Part shown: positions 1 to 8,239 of the stretch, in pieces | Layout: each line of letters starts with the position of its first letter | Position numbering within the stretch: the first letter of the stretch is position 1 | Position numbers and translations under genes: made by a program | Origin: Streptomyces sp. NBC_00440 | GTDB lineage: Bacteria; Actinomycetota; Actinomycetes; Streptomycetales; Streptomycetaceae | Reading direction: 5' to 3' | Assembly: GCF_036014215.1 (NCBI RefSeq) | Contig: NZ_CP107921.1 | Location: 1,869,501-1,933,500 of the forward strand | Length of the DNA: 64,000 nt | The notes under the pieces: model-generated | Told to the model about the DNA's origin: nothing | The model's input: the letters and a program-made list of their open reading frames with translations, nothing else | Databases searched by the model: none

Positions 1-889
1 GGGCCGCCGCACGGCGAGCGGCCGGGCGTTCCAGCGGGACCAGCTCGTCCGCGGTGCGCGGGGCGCGTCCCAGATGGGGAAGTTCCGCCACGTCCACGTC
101 GCCGAAGCAGGCCGACAGCTCCTTGAGGTGCTCCTGCTGCTGGGCCGCGAGCGCGGCGAGCCAGGGGTCGCGGGAGCCGGTGGGCAGCAGCCGGTTCGCG
201 ACGACCAGGTCGAGGGTGCGGCGGTACAGGGCGATCCCGGTACGGGCGGTGCGCAGCGCCCGGGTGGCGGCGGGTCCCGGCTCGGCCACCAGCCGCACGG
301 TGGTGTCCGGGTCGTCGATCCTGGCCTGGACCGCGGCCAGTTCGTCCTCCCACCGGGCGGTCGTCCCGTACACCCACTGCGCGGGCATCGGGACGCCCGC
401 GAGCTGGGCCAGCATCGGGCGCAGCGCGCGGGCCGCCTGCCGCTCGGGCGGCAGCAGCCGGCGCAGGTAGCGGCGGAGCTGCTCGGGGAGGGCGAGGACG
501 GCCAGGGTCTCCTGGACGGGAGGCATGTCGACGACGGTCAGGTCCCACTCGGCGCTGTCGACGGTGCGCAGCGCGTGCAGCAGCGCGAGCTGCCCGGCGC
601 CCGGCAGCTCGGTCAGCTCCTCCTCGTCCAGCCTGGCAGCGCCGAGCAGATCGAGGGCCGCGGCGCCGCGTTCCTGGAGGGCCAGCAGTTCGGTACGGAA
701 GTGTGCGCCGGAGTCGATCCGTTCGGCCCGCACCCCCGCGTCGCGGGCGGCGGACAGACTCTCCCCCGGGTCCGGGTCGGTGGAGAGCAGCAGGACCCGT
801 TCGCCTTCGCGCGCGGCCGCCAGCGCGGTGGCCGCCGCGACGGTGGTGCGGCCCGCGCCGCCGAGGCCGGTGACGAGGACCGTACGCAT
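1..889 (-). CDS. ArsA/GET3-like P-loop ATPase, C-terminus cut by window edge
   Basis: The protein starts with ATG at 889 and runs off the left edge; about 296 codons are visible. The N-terminus is a P-loop of the ArsA/MinD type (GLGGAGRTT, residues 8-16) followed by an alanine-rich helix, which fits the ArsA-related ATPases common in Streptomyces. The residue normally Lys in GKT/GKS is Arg, and the signature KGG lysine is absent, so ATP hydrolysis may be weak or altered. The gene begins 6 bp after the stop of the SRPBCC gene on the same strand, so the two are probably co-transcribed. Arsenite export is unlikely without arsenic genes nearby; the real client is unknown. Confidence 0.8.
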   Translation of the reverse strand, partial: MRTVLVTGLGGAGRTTVAAATALAAAREGERVLLLSTDPDPGESLSAARDAGVRAERIDSGAHFRTELLALQERGAAALDLLGAARLDEEELTELPGAGQLALLHALRTVDSAEWDLTVVDMPPVQETLAVLALPEQLRRYLRRLLPPERQAARALRPMLAQLAGVPMPAQWVYGTTARWEDELAAVQARIDDPDTTVRLVAEPGPAATRALRTARTGIALYRRTLDLVVANRLLPTGSRDPWLAALAAQQQEHLKELSACFGDVDVAELPHLGRAPRTADELVPLERPAARRAAA

Positions 890-895
890 CGGGCG

Positions 896-1351
896 TCAGC
901 CCTCGGACTGTGCTGCGGCGCCCGACTCGACCCGCTTCTTCAGACCGGCCAGGGCGCGGTCGATGATGACCTTCTCGGCCTTGCGCTTGATCATCCCGAG
1001 CATCGGGATCTTGACGTCGACGGTCAGCCGGTAGGTGACCTCGGTGGCGTCGCCGGCCGGGGCGAGGAGGTACGTACCGTCGAGCGCGCGGAGCATCTGC
1101 GACTTGACCAGCGTCCAGCTGACCTCGTCGGCGCCGGTCCAGGTGTACGCGAGGGTGTGGTCGTCCTTGATCGCGCCGGCGTCGAGCACCAGCCTGACCT
1201 GCTCGGCGCGGCCCTCGGCGTCGGTGGAGAGCACTTCGGCCTCCTTGACCTCGCCGGTCCACTCCGGGTAGCGGGCGAAGTCGGCGATCACGCCCATGAC
1301 GTCGGCCGGTGCGGCCTCGATCGTGATGCTTGAGCTGGTGTGTTCAGCCAT
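896..1351 (-). CDS. SRPBCC (polyketide cyclase/dehydrase-like) family protein
   Basis: A 151-residue START/Bet v1-like protein with the pattern of a strand, helix and the stretch FARYPEWTGEV that is typical of the cyclase/dehydrase SRPBCC family in actinobacteria. Such proteins bind hydrophobic ligands in a cavity; the ligand here is unknown. I chose ATG at 1351 because GGAGGAG lies 6-8 bases upstream; an extension to 1387 would place the ribosome site inside the gene. It is the first gene of a likely two-gene unit with the ArsA-like ATPase. There is no secondary-metabolite cluster around it, so a polyketide role is unlikely. Confidence 0.85.
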   Translation of the reverse strand: MAEHTSSSITIEAAPADVMGVIADFARYPEWTGEVKEAEVLSTDAEGRAEQVRLVLDAGAIKDDHTLAYTWTGADEVSWTLVKSQMLRALDGTYLLAPAGDATEVTYRLTVDVKIPMLGMIKRKAEKVIIDRALAGLKKRVESGAAAQSEG

Positions 1352-1470
1352 CGCCGTGGCTCCTCCAGTGCGGAATCCGGTGTGCATGCGCTGTGAAGGC
1401 TATCGCGTGCGCACCGGACCGCTGACCGCCCACCACCGACCGGCCACCGCTGACCGCCCGCCACTGACCG

Positions 1471-2232
1471 CTACCACTCCATGACCCAGGGCCGCGAGGT
1501 CGAAGCGAAGTGGCCGACGTTCACGCACTCGGTCCGGCCGACACGGACCCGGCGGGACAGGGGCTGGTGCACATGCCCGAAGAGCGCATACTTCGGGCGG
1601 ATGCGCTGGATCGCGGCGAGCAGGGCGCGGCTGCCCCGCTCGAAGCGTCGGGCCACCGTGTCGTACACCAGCTCCGGGACCTCGGGCGGGATGTGCGTAC
1701 AGAGCACGTCGACGTCGCCGAGCGCCTCGATCTTGGCCGCGTACTCCTCGTCGCTCACCTCGTAGGGCGTGCGCATCGGGGTCCTGAGGCCGCCGCCGAC
1801 GAAGCCGAAGACACGGCCGCCGATCTCGACGCGCTCGCCGTCCAGGACGGTCGTACCGGGGCGGGCGTACTCGCGCCAGAGCGGTGGGATGTCGACGTTG
1901 CCGTAGGTCGCGTACGTCGGAGTGGGGAAGGCCGCGAACATGTCGGCGTACTGGCTGCGCACCGCCGTCTCGATCGCGGTGTCGCGGTCCACCCCGCTCC
2001 AGAGCCTGCGGCCGAGGTCGCGCGCCTCGTCGAAGCGGCGCGCGGTGCGCAGCTCCACGATGCGGTCGGCGTTCTCGACCCCGAAGAGGTCGGGGAAGAT
2101 CCCGCGGGAGTGATCGGCGTAGTCCAGGAAGAGGACCAGGTCGCCGAGGCAGATGAGAGCGTCGGCGCCGTCGCCGGCCCTCGCCAGACCGCTGGTGTTG
2201 CCATGGACGTCACTGACCACATGCACGCGCAT
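1471..2232 (-). CDS. Calcineurin-like metallophosphoesterase
   Basis: A 253-residue protein with all metallophosphoesterase motifs: DVHGN near residues 8-12, GDL near 30, GNVD mid-protein, a THIP histidine and FGHVHQP near the C-terminus. These residues normally bind two metal ions and hydrolyse phosphoesters. The substrate cannot be told from sequence. ATG at 2232 begins right at the first beta strand (MRVHVVSDVHGN), which fits family starts. The reading frame continues upstream to 2535, but that part has no domain. It is divergent from the acyl-CoA ligase. Confidence 0.87.
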   Translation of the reverse strand: MRVHVVSDVHGNTSGLARAGDGADALICLGDLVLFLDYADHSRGIFPDLFGVENADRIVELRTARRFDEARDLGRRLWSGVDRDTAIETAVRSQYADMFAAFPTPTYATYGNVDIPPLWREYARPGTTVLDGERVEIGGRVFGFVGGGLRTPMRTPYEVSDEEYAAKIEALGDVDVLCTHIPPEVPELVYDTVARRFERGSRALLAAIQRIRPKYALFGHVHQPLSRRVRVGRTECVNVGHFASTSRPWVMEW

Positions 2233-2461
2233 GGAGATCACCCTAGGACTCCTGGGCACAACATGGATAGAGGGTGCCGGACCTGCGAATACCGCCGCCG
2301 CTCGACATGCGTGGACTACTCTGCGCGAAGCACAGCGGTGTCGTGTGACGCATGGAACATCTGGCCGGAACCCCCTATCGGGAACCGCGTACCCATGGGT
2401 AACGTCCGGGCGGTCAGGTCCAGTCGTGGCGACAGCGATGTCGACCAGAGGAGCAGCAGTC

Positions 2462-4258
2462 TTGCGTGAGTTCAGCCTTCCGGCCCTGTACGAGGTCCCA
2501 TCGGACGGCAATCTGACAGATCTGATCCGCCGCAACGCCGCTCAGCACCCCGATGCCGCGGTGATGGGCCGCAAGGTGGCCGGCGCCTGGACCGATGTCA
2601 CCGCCGCGCGGTTCCTCACCGAGGTCCATGACGCCGCGAAGGGCCTGATCGCCGCGGGTGTGCAGCCCGGGGACCGGGTCGCGCTGATGTCCCGTACCCG
2701 GTACGAGTGGGTGCAGCTGGACTTCGCGATCTGGAGCGCGGGCGCGATCACCGTGCCGGTGTACGAGACCAGTTCGGCCGAGCAGGTGCAGTGGATACTC
2801 GGCGACTCCGGAGCGGTCGCGGTGCTCGTGGAGAGCGACGCGCACGCCGCGACCGTGGAGGCCGTACGGCACTCGCTGCCGGCCCTCAAGCACGTCTGGC
2901 AGATCGACCGGGGCGCCGTCGACGAGCTCAGGGCGAGTGGCGCCGGGGTCGCGGACGCGACCGTGGACGAGCGCAGCTCCCGGGCACGGGCCGACGATCC
3001 GGCCACCATCGTCTACACCTCGGGGACCACCGGCCGCCCGAAGGGCTGCGTGCTGACCCACCGCAGCTTCTTCGCCGAGTGCGGCAACATCGTGGAGCGG
3101 CTGAAACCGCTGTTCCGCAGCGGCGAGTGTTCGGTGCTGCTCTTCCTGCCCGCCGCACATGTCTTCGGCCGGCTGGTCGAGGTCTCCTCCGTGATGGCGC
3201 CGATCAAGATCGGCTGCGTACCGGACATCAAGCACCTCACGGACGAACTGGCCTCCTTCAGGCCGACGTTGATCCTGGGCGTGCCCCGGGTCTTCGAGAA
3301 GGTCTACAACTCGGCGCGCGCCAAGGCGCAGGCCGACGGCAAGGGAAAGATCTTCGACAAGGCCGCGAACACCGCCATCGCATACAGCCGCGCGCTCGGT
3401 ACCCCGCAGGGCCCGTCCGCGGGCCTGCGGATCAAGCACAAGGTCTTCGACCGGCTGGTCTTCAGCAAGCTGCGGGCGGTACTCGGCGGACGCGGCGAGT
3501 ACGCGATCTCCGGTGGCGCGCCGCTGGGCGAGCGGCTCGGCCACTTCTATCGGGGCATCGGCTTCACGGTGCTGGAGGGGTACGGCCTCACCGAGTCCTG
3601 TGCGGCGACCGCCTTCAACCCGTGGGACCGGCAGAAGATCGGCACGGTCGGCCAGCCGCTGCCCGGTTCGGTCGTACGGATAGCGGACGACGGCGAGGTG
3701 CTGCTGCACGGCGAGCACCTGTTCAGCGGCTACTGGAACAACGAGACGGCGACGGCCGATGCGCTGGCGGACGGCTGGTTCCACACCGGTGACATCGGCA
3801 CGCTCGACGAGGACGGCTATCTCGCGATCACCGGCCGCAAGAAGGAGATCATCGTCACCGCGGGCGGCAAGAACGTCGCCCCCGCGGTGATCGAGGACCG
3901 CATCCGTGCTCATGCCCTGGTCGCCGAGTGCATGGTGGTCGGCGACGGGCGGCCGTTCATCGGCGCGCTGATCACGCTGGACGAGGAGTTCCTGGCGCGG
4001 TGGGCCGAGGAGAACGGCAAGCCGGTGGGGTCCACCGCGCTGTCGCTGCGCGAGGACCCGGAGCTGCTCGCCGAGATCCAGCGGGCGGTGGACGACGGCA
4101 ACGCGGCGGTCTCCAAGGCCGAGTCCGTCCGCAAGTTCCGGGTGCTGCCCGCGCAGCTCACCGAGGAGGCGGGACACATCACACCGTCGCTGAAGCTCAA
4201 GCGCGCTGTGGTGGCGAAGGACTTCGCGGACGAGATCGAAGCGATCTACCGGGGCTGA
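2462..4258 (+). CDS. Long-chain fatty-acid--CoA ligase (AMP-forming)
   Basis: A 598-residue adenylate-forming enzyme that activates a fatty acid with ATP and CoA. The AMP-binding signature YTSGTTGRPKG lies near residue 187, GYGLTESCA in the middle and GWFHTGDIG with ITGRKKEIIV near residue 440-460, ending in the catalytic lysine region LKLKRAVV. This is the bacterial FadD15-like branch. The TTG at 2462 is preferred because AGAGGAG is 9 bases upstream; an in-frame ATG at 2438 lacks a site. A perfect palindrome that could stop transcription follows the stop codon. Confidence 0.9.
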   Translation: MREFSLPALYEVPSDGNLTDLIRRNAAQHPDAAVMGRKVAGAWTDVTAARFLTEVHDAAKGLIAAGVQPGDRVALMSRTRYEWVQLDFAIWSAGAITVPVYETSSAEQVQWILGDSGAVAVLVESDAHAATVEAVRHSLPALKHVWQIDRGAVDELRASGAGVADATVDERSSRARADDPATIVYTSGTTGRPKGCVLTHRSFFAECGNIVERLKPLFRSGECSVLLFLPAAHVFGRLVEVSSVMAPIKIGCVPDIKHLTDELASFRPTLILGVPRVFEKVYNSARAKAQADGKGKIFDKAANTAIAYSRALGTPQGPSAGLRIKHKVFDRLVFSKLRAVLGGRGEYAISGGAPLGERLGHFYRGIGFTVLEGYGLTESCAATAFNPWDRQKIGTVGQPLPGSVVRIADDGEVLLHGEHLFSGYWNNETATADALADGWFHTGDIGTLDEDGYLAITGRKKEIIVTAGGKNVAPAVIEDRIRAHALVAECMVVGDGRPFIGALITLDEEFLARWAEENGKPVGSTALSLREDPELLAEIQRAVDDGNAAVSKAESVRKFRVLPAQLTEEAGHITPSLKLKRAVVAKDFADEIEAIYRG

Positions 4259-4276
4259 CCTGGCACCACACGAGAA

Positions 4277-4306
4277 CCGGGTGCGGGCCGCGCGGCCCGC
4301 ACCCGG
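4277..4306. terminator. Perfect 30-bp palindrome, likely bidirectional terminator
   Basis: CCGGGTGCGGGCCGC is followed directly by its exact reverse complement, 19 bp after the acyl-CoA ligase stop. It sits between convergent genes and could fold as a hairpin in either transcript. There is no U-tract, as is usual in Streptomyces. Confidence 0.65.
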
Positions 4307-4351
4307 CCGCGGTTACGGCTCCGGTTACGCACGCGGCCCCGATTCCGCACC

Positions 4352-4387
4352 CGTTCCGGTTCCGGTTCCGGTTCCGGTTCCGGTTCC
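4352..4387. repeat. GGTTCC hexamer tandem repeat, about six copies
   Basis: Six consecutive hexamers (the first reads CGTTCC, then five exact GGTTCC) lie between convergent genes, 15 bp from the stop codon of the mannosyltransferase. The flanking sequence holds further degenerate copies (GGTTACGGCTCCGGTTACG). This is a simple-sequence repeat that could vary in length between strains. Confidence 0.9.
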
Positions 4388-4402
4388 GTCAGAGCAGTGC
4401 CC

Positions 4403-5545
4403 TCAGAGCAGTTCCCTGAGCTTCTCGGCGAGCAGGTCCCAGCGCCACTTCTCCTCGACCCACGCCCGGCCGCGCTCGCCCATCCGCCGCCGCAGCCCGG
4501 GGTCCTGGAGCAGCGTGACGATCCGGTCCGCCGCGTCATCGGCCGAGCCGCCCCGCACCACCCAGCCGGTCTCACCGTCGAGCACCGCGTCGGGCGCGCC
4601 GCCCGAATCGCCCGCCACCACCGGCAGCCCGGTCGCGGACGCCTCCAGGTAGACGATGCCGAGCCCCTCCACATCGAGCCCGCCCCTGCGGGTGCGGCAC
4701 GGCATGGCGAAGACGTCGCCCGCGCCGTAGTGCGCGGGCAGCTCCGCCCAGGGCACCGGCCCGGTGAAGCGCACCGAGTCCGCGACGCCCGTCCGTGCCG
4801 CCAGTTTCTCCAGGTCCCCGGCGTACGGTCCGCCGCCCACGATCAGCAGCACCGCGTCCGGCAGCTCCCGCAGGATCCGGGGCATCGCCAGGATCAGGGT
4901 GTCCTGCCCCTTGCGCGGGACGAGCCGCGATACGCACACGACCACCGGCCGGTCCGTGAGCCCGAGCCGGGCGCGTACCGCCGCACCGCCCGAGGCCGGG
5001 TGGAAGGTCTTCTCGTCGACGCCCGGCGGCAGTTGGACCATCCGGCCGGCGGCCGCCGGGGACAGCGCGGCGGCGATCCGCGAGCGGGTGTACTCGCCGA
5101 GGTAGGTGAGCGTGTCCGTGCCTTCGCCGATGCGCCGCAACAGCTGCCGCGACCCGGGCAGCTGCGCCCAGCCCGCCTCGTGGCCGTGCGTGGTGGCGAC
5201 GATCCGTTCGGCGCCGGCCGCCCGCAGCGCCGGAGCCATCAGGCCGAGCGGGGCCGCCGCCCCGAACCACACCGACGTACAGCCGTGTTCGCGCAGCAGC
5301 CCGCTCGCCCTCGCCGTGACGCGTGGGGTGGGCAGGAGCATCGTGGTCCGGTCGCGTATGACCGTGAACGGCTGCTCCGCGTCGAACGCGGCGGTGGCCG
5401 CCGCGCCCTCGGCGCCGCGCTTCCAGGTGGAGGCGTAGACGACGAGCTGTCCGGGGTCCAGACGCAGCGCCATGTTGTGCAGGAACGCCTGGATACCGCC
5501 GGGGCGCGGCGGGAAGTCATTGGTCACGATCAACGTCTTGTGCAT
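4403..5545 (-). CDS. pimB: GT4 glycosyltransferase, PimB-like mannosyltransferase
   Basis: A 380-residue retaining GT-B glycosyltransferase. The N-terminal NDFPPRPGG (9-17), TTHGHE (118-123), the donor-phosphate pair SRLVPRKG (206-213) and the EX7E motif EGLGIVYLE (293-301) match the GDP-mannose-dependent PimB' enzymes that add the second mannose to phosphatidylinositol monomannoside. It would act at the cytoplasmic face of the membrane. ATG at 5545 opens directly with the first strand. It is divergent from the GT87 gene, whose likely product also handles mannose, which supports a joint role in envelope glycolipids. The exact acceptor is inferred from family similarity. Confidence 0.8.
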   Translation of the reverse strand: MHKTLIVTNDFPPRPGGIQAFLHNMALRLDPGQLVVYASTWKRGAEGAAATAAFDAEQPFTVIRDRTTMLLPTPRVTARASGLLREHGCTSVWFGAAAPLGLMAPALRAAGAERIVATTHGHEAGWAQLPGSRQLLRRIGEGTDTLTYLGEYTRSRIAAALSPAAAGRMVQLPPGVDEKTFHPASGGAAVRARLGLTDRPVVVCVSRLVPRKGQDTLILAMPRILRELPDAVLLIVGGGPYAGDLEKLAARTGVADSVRFTGPVPWAELPAHYGAGDVFAMPCRTRRGGLDVEGLGIVYLEASATGLPVVAGDSGGAPDAVLDGETGWVVRGGSADDAADRIVTLLQDPGLRRRMGERGRAWVEEKWRWDLLAEKLRELL

Positions 5546-5605
5546 CGCCGCCGACAGTACCCAACGGCCCTGCCTCACCGCTCCCGCCCGCCCTCGCACG
5601 GCATC

Positions 5606-6973
5606 ATGACCCCGATGTCGGAGCACACCACGGCGCAGGCCGTCACAACGGACGGGGCGGTCCGGCGGGCCGTACGCGGCACGGCGCTTCCGGTCGTGGT
5701 GTGGGCCACGACCAGGGCGCTGCTGATGCTCTGCGTGTTCAAGGTCCTTGTCGTGCCGGGGGCCGATGTCACCGTCGATGTGTCGGGGATCTACCACGGC
5801 TGGTACGAGGTGCTGCGGACCGGCACCTTCCCGCTCTCCGACGTGACCTGGCAGTACCCGCCCGGTGCGGCGCTCGCGGTCCTCTCCCCCGCCCTGCTGC
5901 CGTTCCTCGGCTACGCACCGGCCTTCTTCGTGCTGACCCTCGTCGCCGACGCGGTGGTGCTCGGTCTGCTGCTGTACACGGCGGGCCGGCCCGGCAGACG
6001 GCCGGCCGGCGTCTGGGTGTGGGTGGGGGGCCTGCCGCTGCTCGGCCCGACCGCGTACTCCAGGTACGACCTGATGGTGACCGCGGTCGCGGTGGCCGCG
6101 CTGCTGGCCGGGGCCCGCCGGCCGCGCACCATGGGCGCGCTGGCCGCGTTCGGGGCCCTGCTCAAGGTCTGGCCCGCGCTGCTGCTCGCGGGCGTGCGGC
6201 GCGGCCGTACCGCGCGCCGGTCCTGGTCGGCCTTCACGGCGACGGCAGCGGGCCTGCTGCTGCTCGCGGGCACGGCGGTGCCCGGCGCCTTCGCCTTTCT
6301 CACCTTCCAGCGCGAGCGGGGCACCGAGGTCGAGTCGCTGGGTGGTCTGGTCTTCCAGGTGGCCCGGCAGTTCGGCTGGCAGGGGCAGGTGCTGCTCACC
6401 TACGGCTCGGTGGAGTTCGTCGGACCGTACGTCCACGCGGTGAGCGCCGTCGCGCTGGGGCTGACCGCCGCGGCCTTCGGCTGGCTGCTGCTGTGGCGGC
6501 TGCGGGCCAGGGAGTACGCCCCGGCGACGCCGTGCGACGCGGCGTTCACCGCGGTGCTGCTGTTCACCACGACGAGCCGGGTGATCAGCCCCCAGTACCT
6601 GGTGTGGCTGGTCGGCCTCGGCGCCGTCTGCCTGGTCTTCCGCACCAGCGCGATGGCGGTCCCGGTCCTGCTGGTGGTGGGCGCCACGGCCGTGACCTTC
6701 CTGGAGTTCCCGCTCGGGTTCGACCATGTGGTGGCCGGGGACGCGGTCGGGCTTGTGCTGATGTGCGTACGGAACGGCCTGCTGGTCGTGGCGTCGTTGG
6801 CCGCGGCCCGCGCGCTGTGGCGGCACACGGTCCCACGGCACGGGCGGACGGCGGCGGCGGACGGGGCCGCCGTCGGGCCCGGCGGCACCACACAGTCCGA
6901 AGCTGCCTCAGCCGCCGGGACCGCCGGAGACACCGACGCGGGCCATGAGCCGCTCAGCCCAGCTGCGCCCTGA
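5606..6973 (+). CDS. GT87 (DUF2029) integral membrane glycosyltransferase
   Basis: A polytopic membrane protein of about 455 residues with roughly 10 hydrophobic helices and the GT87 pattern: a WQYPPGA loop, YSRYDLM with the conserved Asp, LLKVWPALLL and SPQYLVWLVG near the end. GT87 enzymes use polyprenyl-phospho-mannose (or arabinose) outside the membrane. The start may be ATG 5606 or ATG 5615; neither has a good ribosome site. The C-terminus is a low-complexity Ala/Gly tail. Its last 20 bp overlap the end of the convergent metallopeptidase gene. Confidence 0.8.
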   Translation: MTPMSEHTTAQAVTTDGAVRRAVRGTALPVVVWATTRALLMLCVFKVLVVPGADVTVDVSGIYHGWYEVLRTGTFPLSDVTWQYPPGAALAVLSPALLPFLGYAPAFFVLTLVADAVVLGLLLYTAGRPGRRPAGVWVWVGGLPLLGPTAYSRYDLMVTAVAVAALLAGARRPRTMGALAAFGALLKVWPALLLAGVRRGRTARRSWSAFTATAAGLLLLAGTAVPGAFAFLTFQRERGTEVESLGGLVFQVARQFGWQGQVLLTYGSVEFVGPYVHAVSAVALGLTAAAFGWLLLWRLRAREYAPATPCDAAFTAVLLFTTTSRVISPQYLVWLVGLGAVCLVFRTSAMAVPVLLVVGATAVTFLEFPLGFDHVVAGDAVGLVLMCVRNGLLVVASLAAARALWRHTVPRHGRTAAADGAAVGPGGTTQSEAASAAGTAGDTDAGHEPLSPAAP

Positions 6974-8186
6974 GGTACTCGCGCCACCGCGCCGTGAAGG
7001 CGTCCGGATCCGTACCGAGCACGTCGTTCATGGCCTCCTCCACCGCGCCGTCGCGCTGCCCGTGCGCCCCGACCGCCCGGTAGAAGTCGGTCAGCTTCTG
7101 CTCGCCCCAGTGCTCGGCGATCAGCCGGCAGGCCAGCCAGCCGCCCTCGTACGCCCGCGCCAGCCGGTCGGCACTGTCGCTGAAGGCGAAGTCGGCGTCC
7201 GTGGGCAGGGTCGCGGGCAGCGACCCCGAACGCACCGTCCGCTGGAGTTCCGGTGCCGTCTCCCGGGGGCTGCTGCCGGTGCCGCGGTAGGCGACCCAGT
7301 CGGCGAACCCCTCGGAGAGCCAGAGCGGGGTGGCCGCGGACGTCGCGGTGCGGGTGGCGACATGGGTGCTCTCGTGGGTGATGACCACCTGCCGGCCCAA
7401 CTGGCCCAGCTGGGCGTACGCCTCGGGGTTGACGATGACCCGGTCGGCGGGCGCTGCGCCGGAGCCGCCCGCCTCGCCGGTGGTGACCGCCGCGATGCCC
7501 CGGTAGGTGGCGGCGGGCGAGCCGAGCAGCGCGCCCATCGCGTCCAGCGATGACGGCACCAGCACCACCACACGCCCTGCCCACTTGCGGTGCCACGCCT
7601 TGTCGACGGCGGGGACGGCACGGTCCGCGACGGCGGCCACCTGCCGGAGCAGCCCGCCGGACTCGCCGACGCCGAGCACCAGGCTGTGCTTGCCGCGGGC
7701 GATCCGCACCGGGCCCTGCTGCCAGAGCTGCTGCCCGGTGCCGGTGGCGGGGCTGTCGTCGTCCAGGTACCAGCGGCCGTCGCGCCGCACCAGCTTGAGC
7801 GTGCGCCGGGCCGCCACCGGCGCGCTGTCGTAACCGGAGATCCGGTACCGCAGCTCGACCTGCGCGGTGGCGGTGGCGCCCGCCTGCCTTACCTCGTCGA
7901 CCCGGTACTGCCAGGAACTCAGCGGTAGGGCGGCGAGGTTGTGGAACTCCGCGCGCTGCGCCGTCCGCAGCCCCTTCGCCCGCGGGTCGACGACGGACAG
8001 ATAGCCACTCTCGTCATGGCCGACGACAGCGGCGGCCCGGCGGTCGAGAGTGCGGCGGATGTCGCGCTCCGCGGTGCCGGATGAGCCGGGTCCTGAAGGC
8101 CCGCTGCACGCGGGAAGCAGCAGACAGAGGGCGAGCGCGCAGCCGGCGGCCCGCTTCCGTCCCGTCCTGCTCCCCCGCGCTGTCAC
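6954..8186 (-). CDS. Lipoprotein with gluzincin-type metallopeptidase domain
   Basis: A 410-residue exported lipoprotein. It has a basic N-terminus, a hydrophobic segment and the lipobox LLPAC (Cys27). The C-terminal half holds the zinc motif HESTH (271-275) and the third ligand in WLSEGFADW (Glu292), the arrangement of the Peptidase_MA/M1-like gluzincins. The first 150 residues look like a SnoaL/NTF2-type fold with a WYLDDD stretch. GTG at 8186 is the only start that gives a complete signal peptide; its ribosome site is weak. The substrate is unknown; it would act outside the membrane. Confidence 0.8.
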   Translation of the reverse strand: MTARGSRTGRKRAAGCALALCLLLPACSGPSGPGSSGTAERDIRRTLDRRAAAVVGHDESGYLSVVDPRAKGLRTAQRAEFHNLAALPLSSWQYRVDEVRQAGATATAQVELRYRISGYDSAPVAARRTLKLVRRDGRWYLDDDSPATGTGQQLWQQGPVRIARGKHSLVLGVGESGGLLRQVAAVADRAVPAVDKAWHRKWAGRVVVLVPSSLDAMGALLGSPAATYRGIAAVTTGEAGGSGAAPADRVIVNPEAYAQLGQLGRQVVITHESTHVATRTATSAATPLWLSEGFADWVAYRGTGSSPRETAPELQRTVRSGSLPATLPTDADFAFSDSADRLARAYEGGWLACRLIAEHWGEQKLTDFYRAVGAHGQRDGAVEEAMNDVLGTDPDAFTARWREYLRAQLG

Positions 8187-8239
8187 GCCGCCGATCGTAC
8201 GTGCCCCGACGGACCGGCCCGACCGCCGCCCGGCACAGG

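Noticed and set aside
1352..1470. Regulatory element in the GACCGCC-rich gap
   Set aside because: The 119 bp contain loosely repeated GACCGCC/ACCGACC words but no ordered repeat or hairpin that I can support.
2233..2535. A longer metallophosphoesterase starting at 2535
   Set aside because: The added 101 residues have no domain character and overlap the start and ribosome site of the divergent acyl-CoA ligase.
4352..4387. CRISPR array
   Set aside because: The GGTTCC repeat has no spacers and is a plain microsatellite; no cas gene is present.
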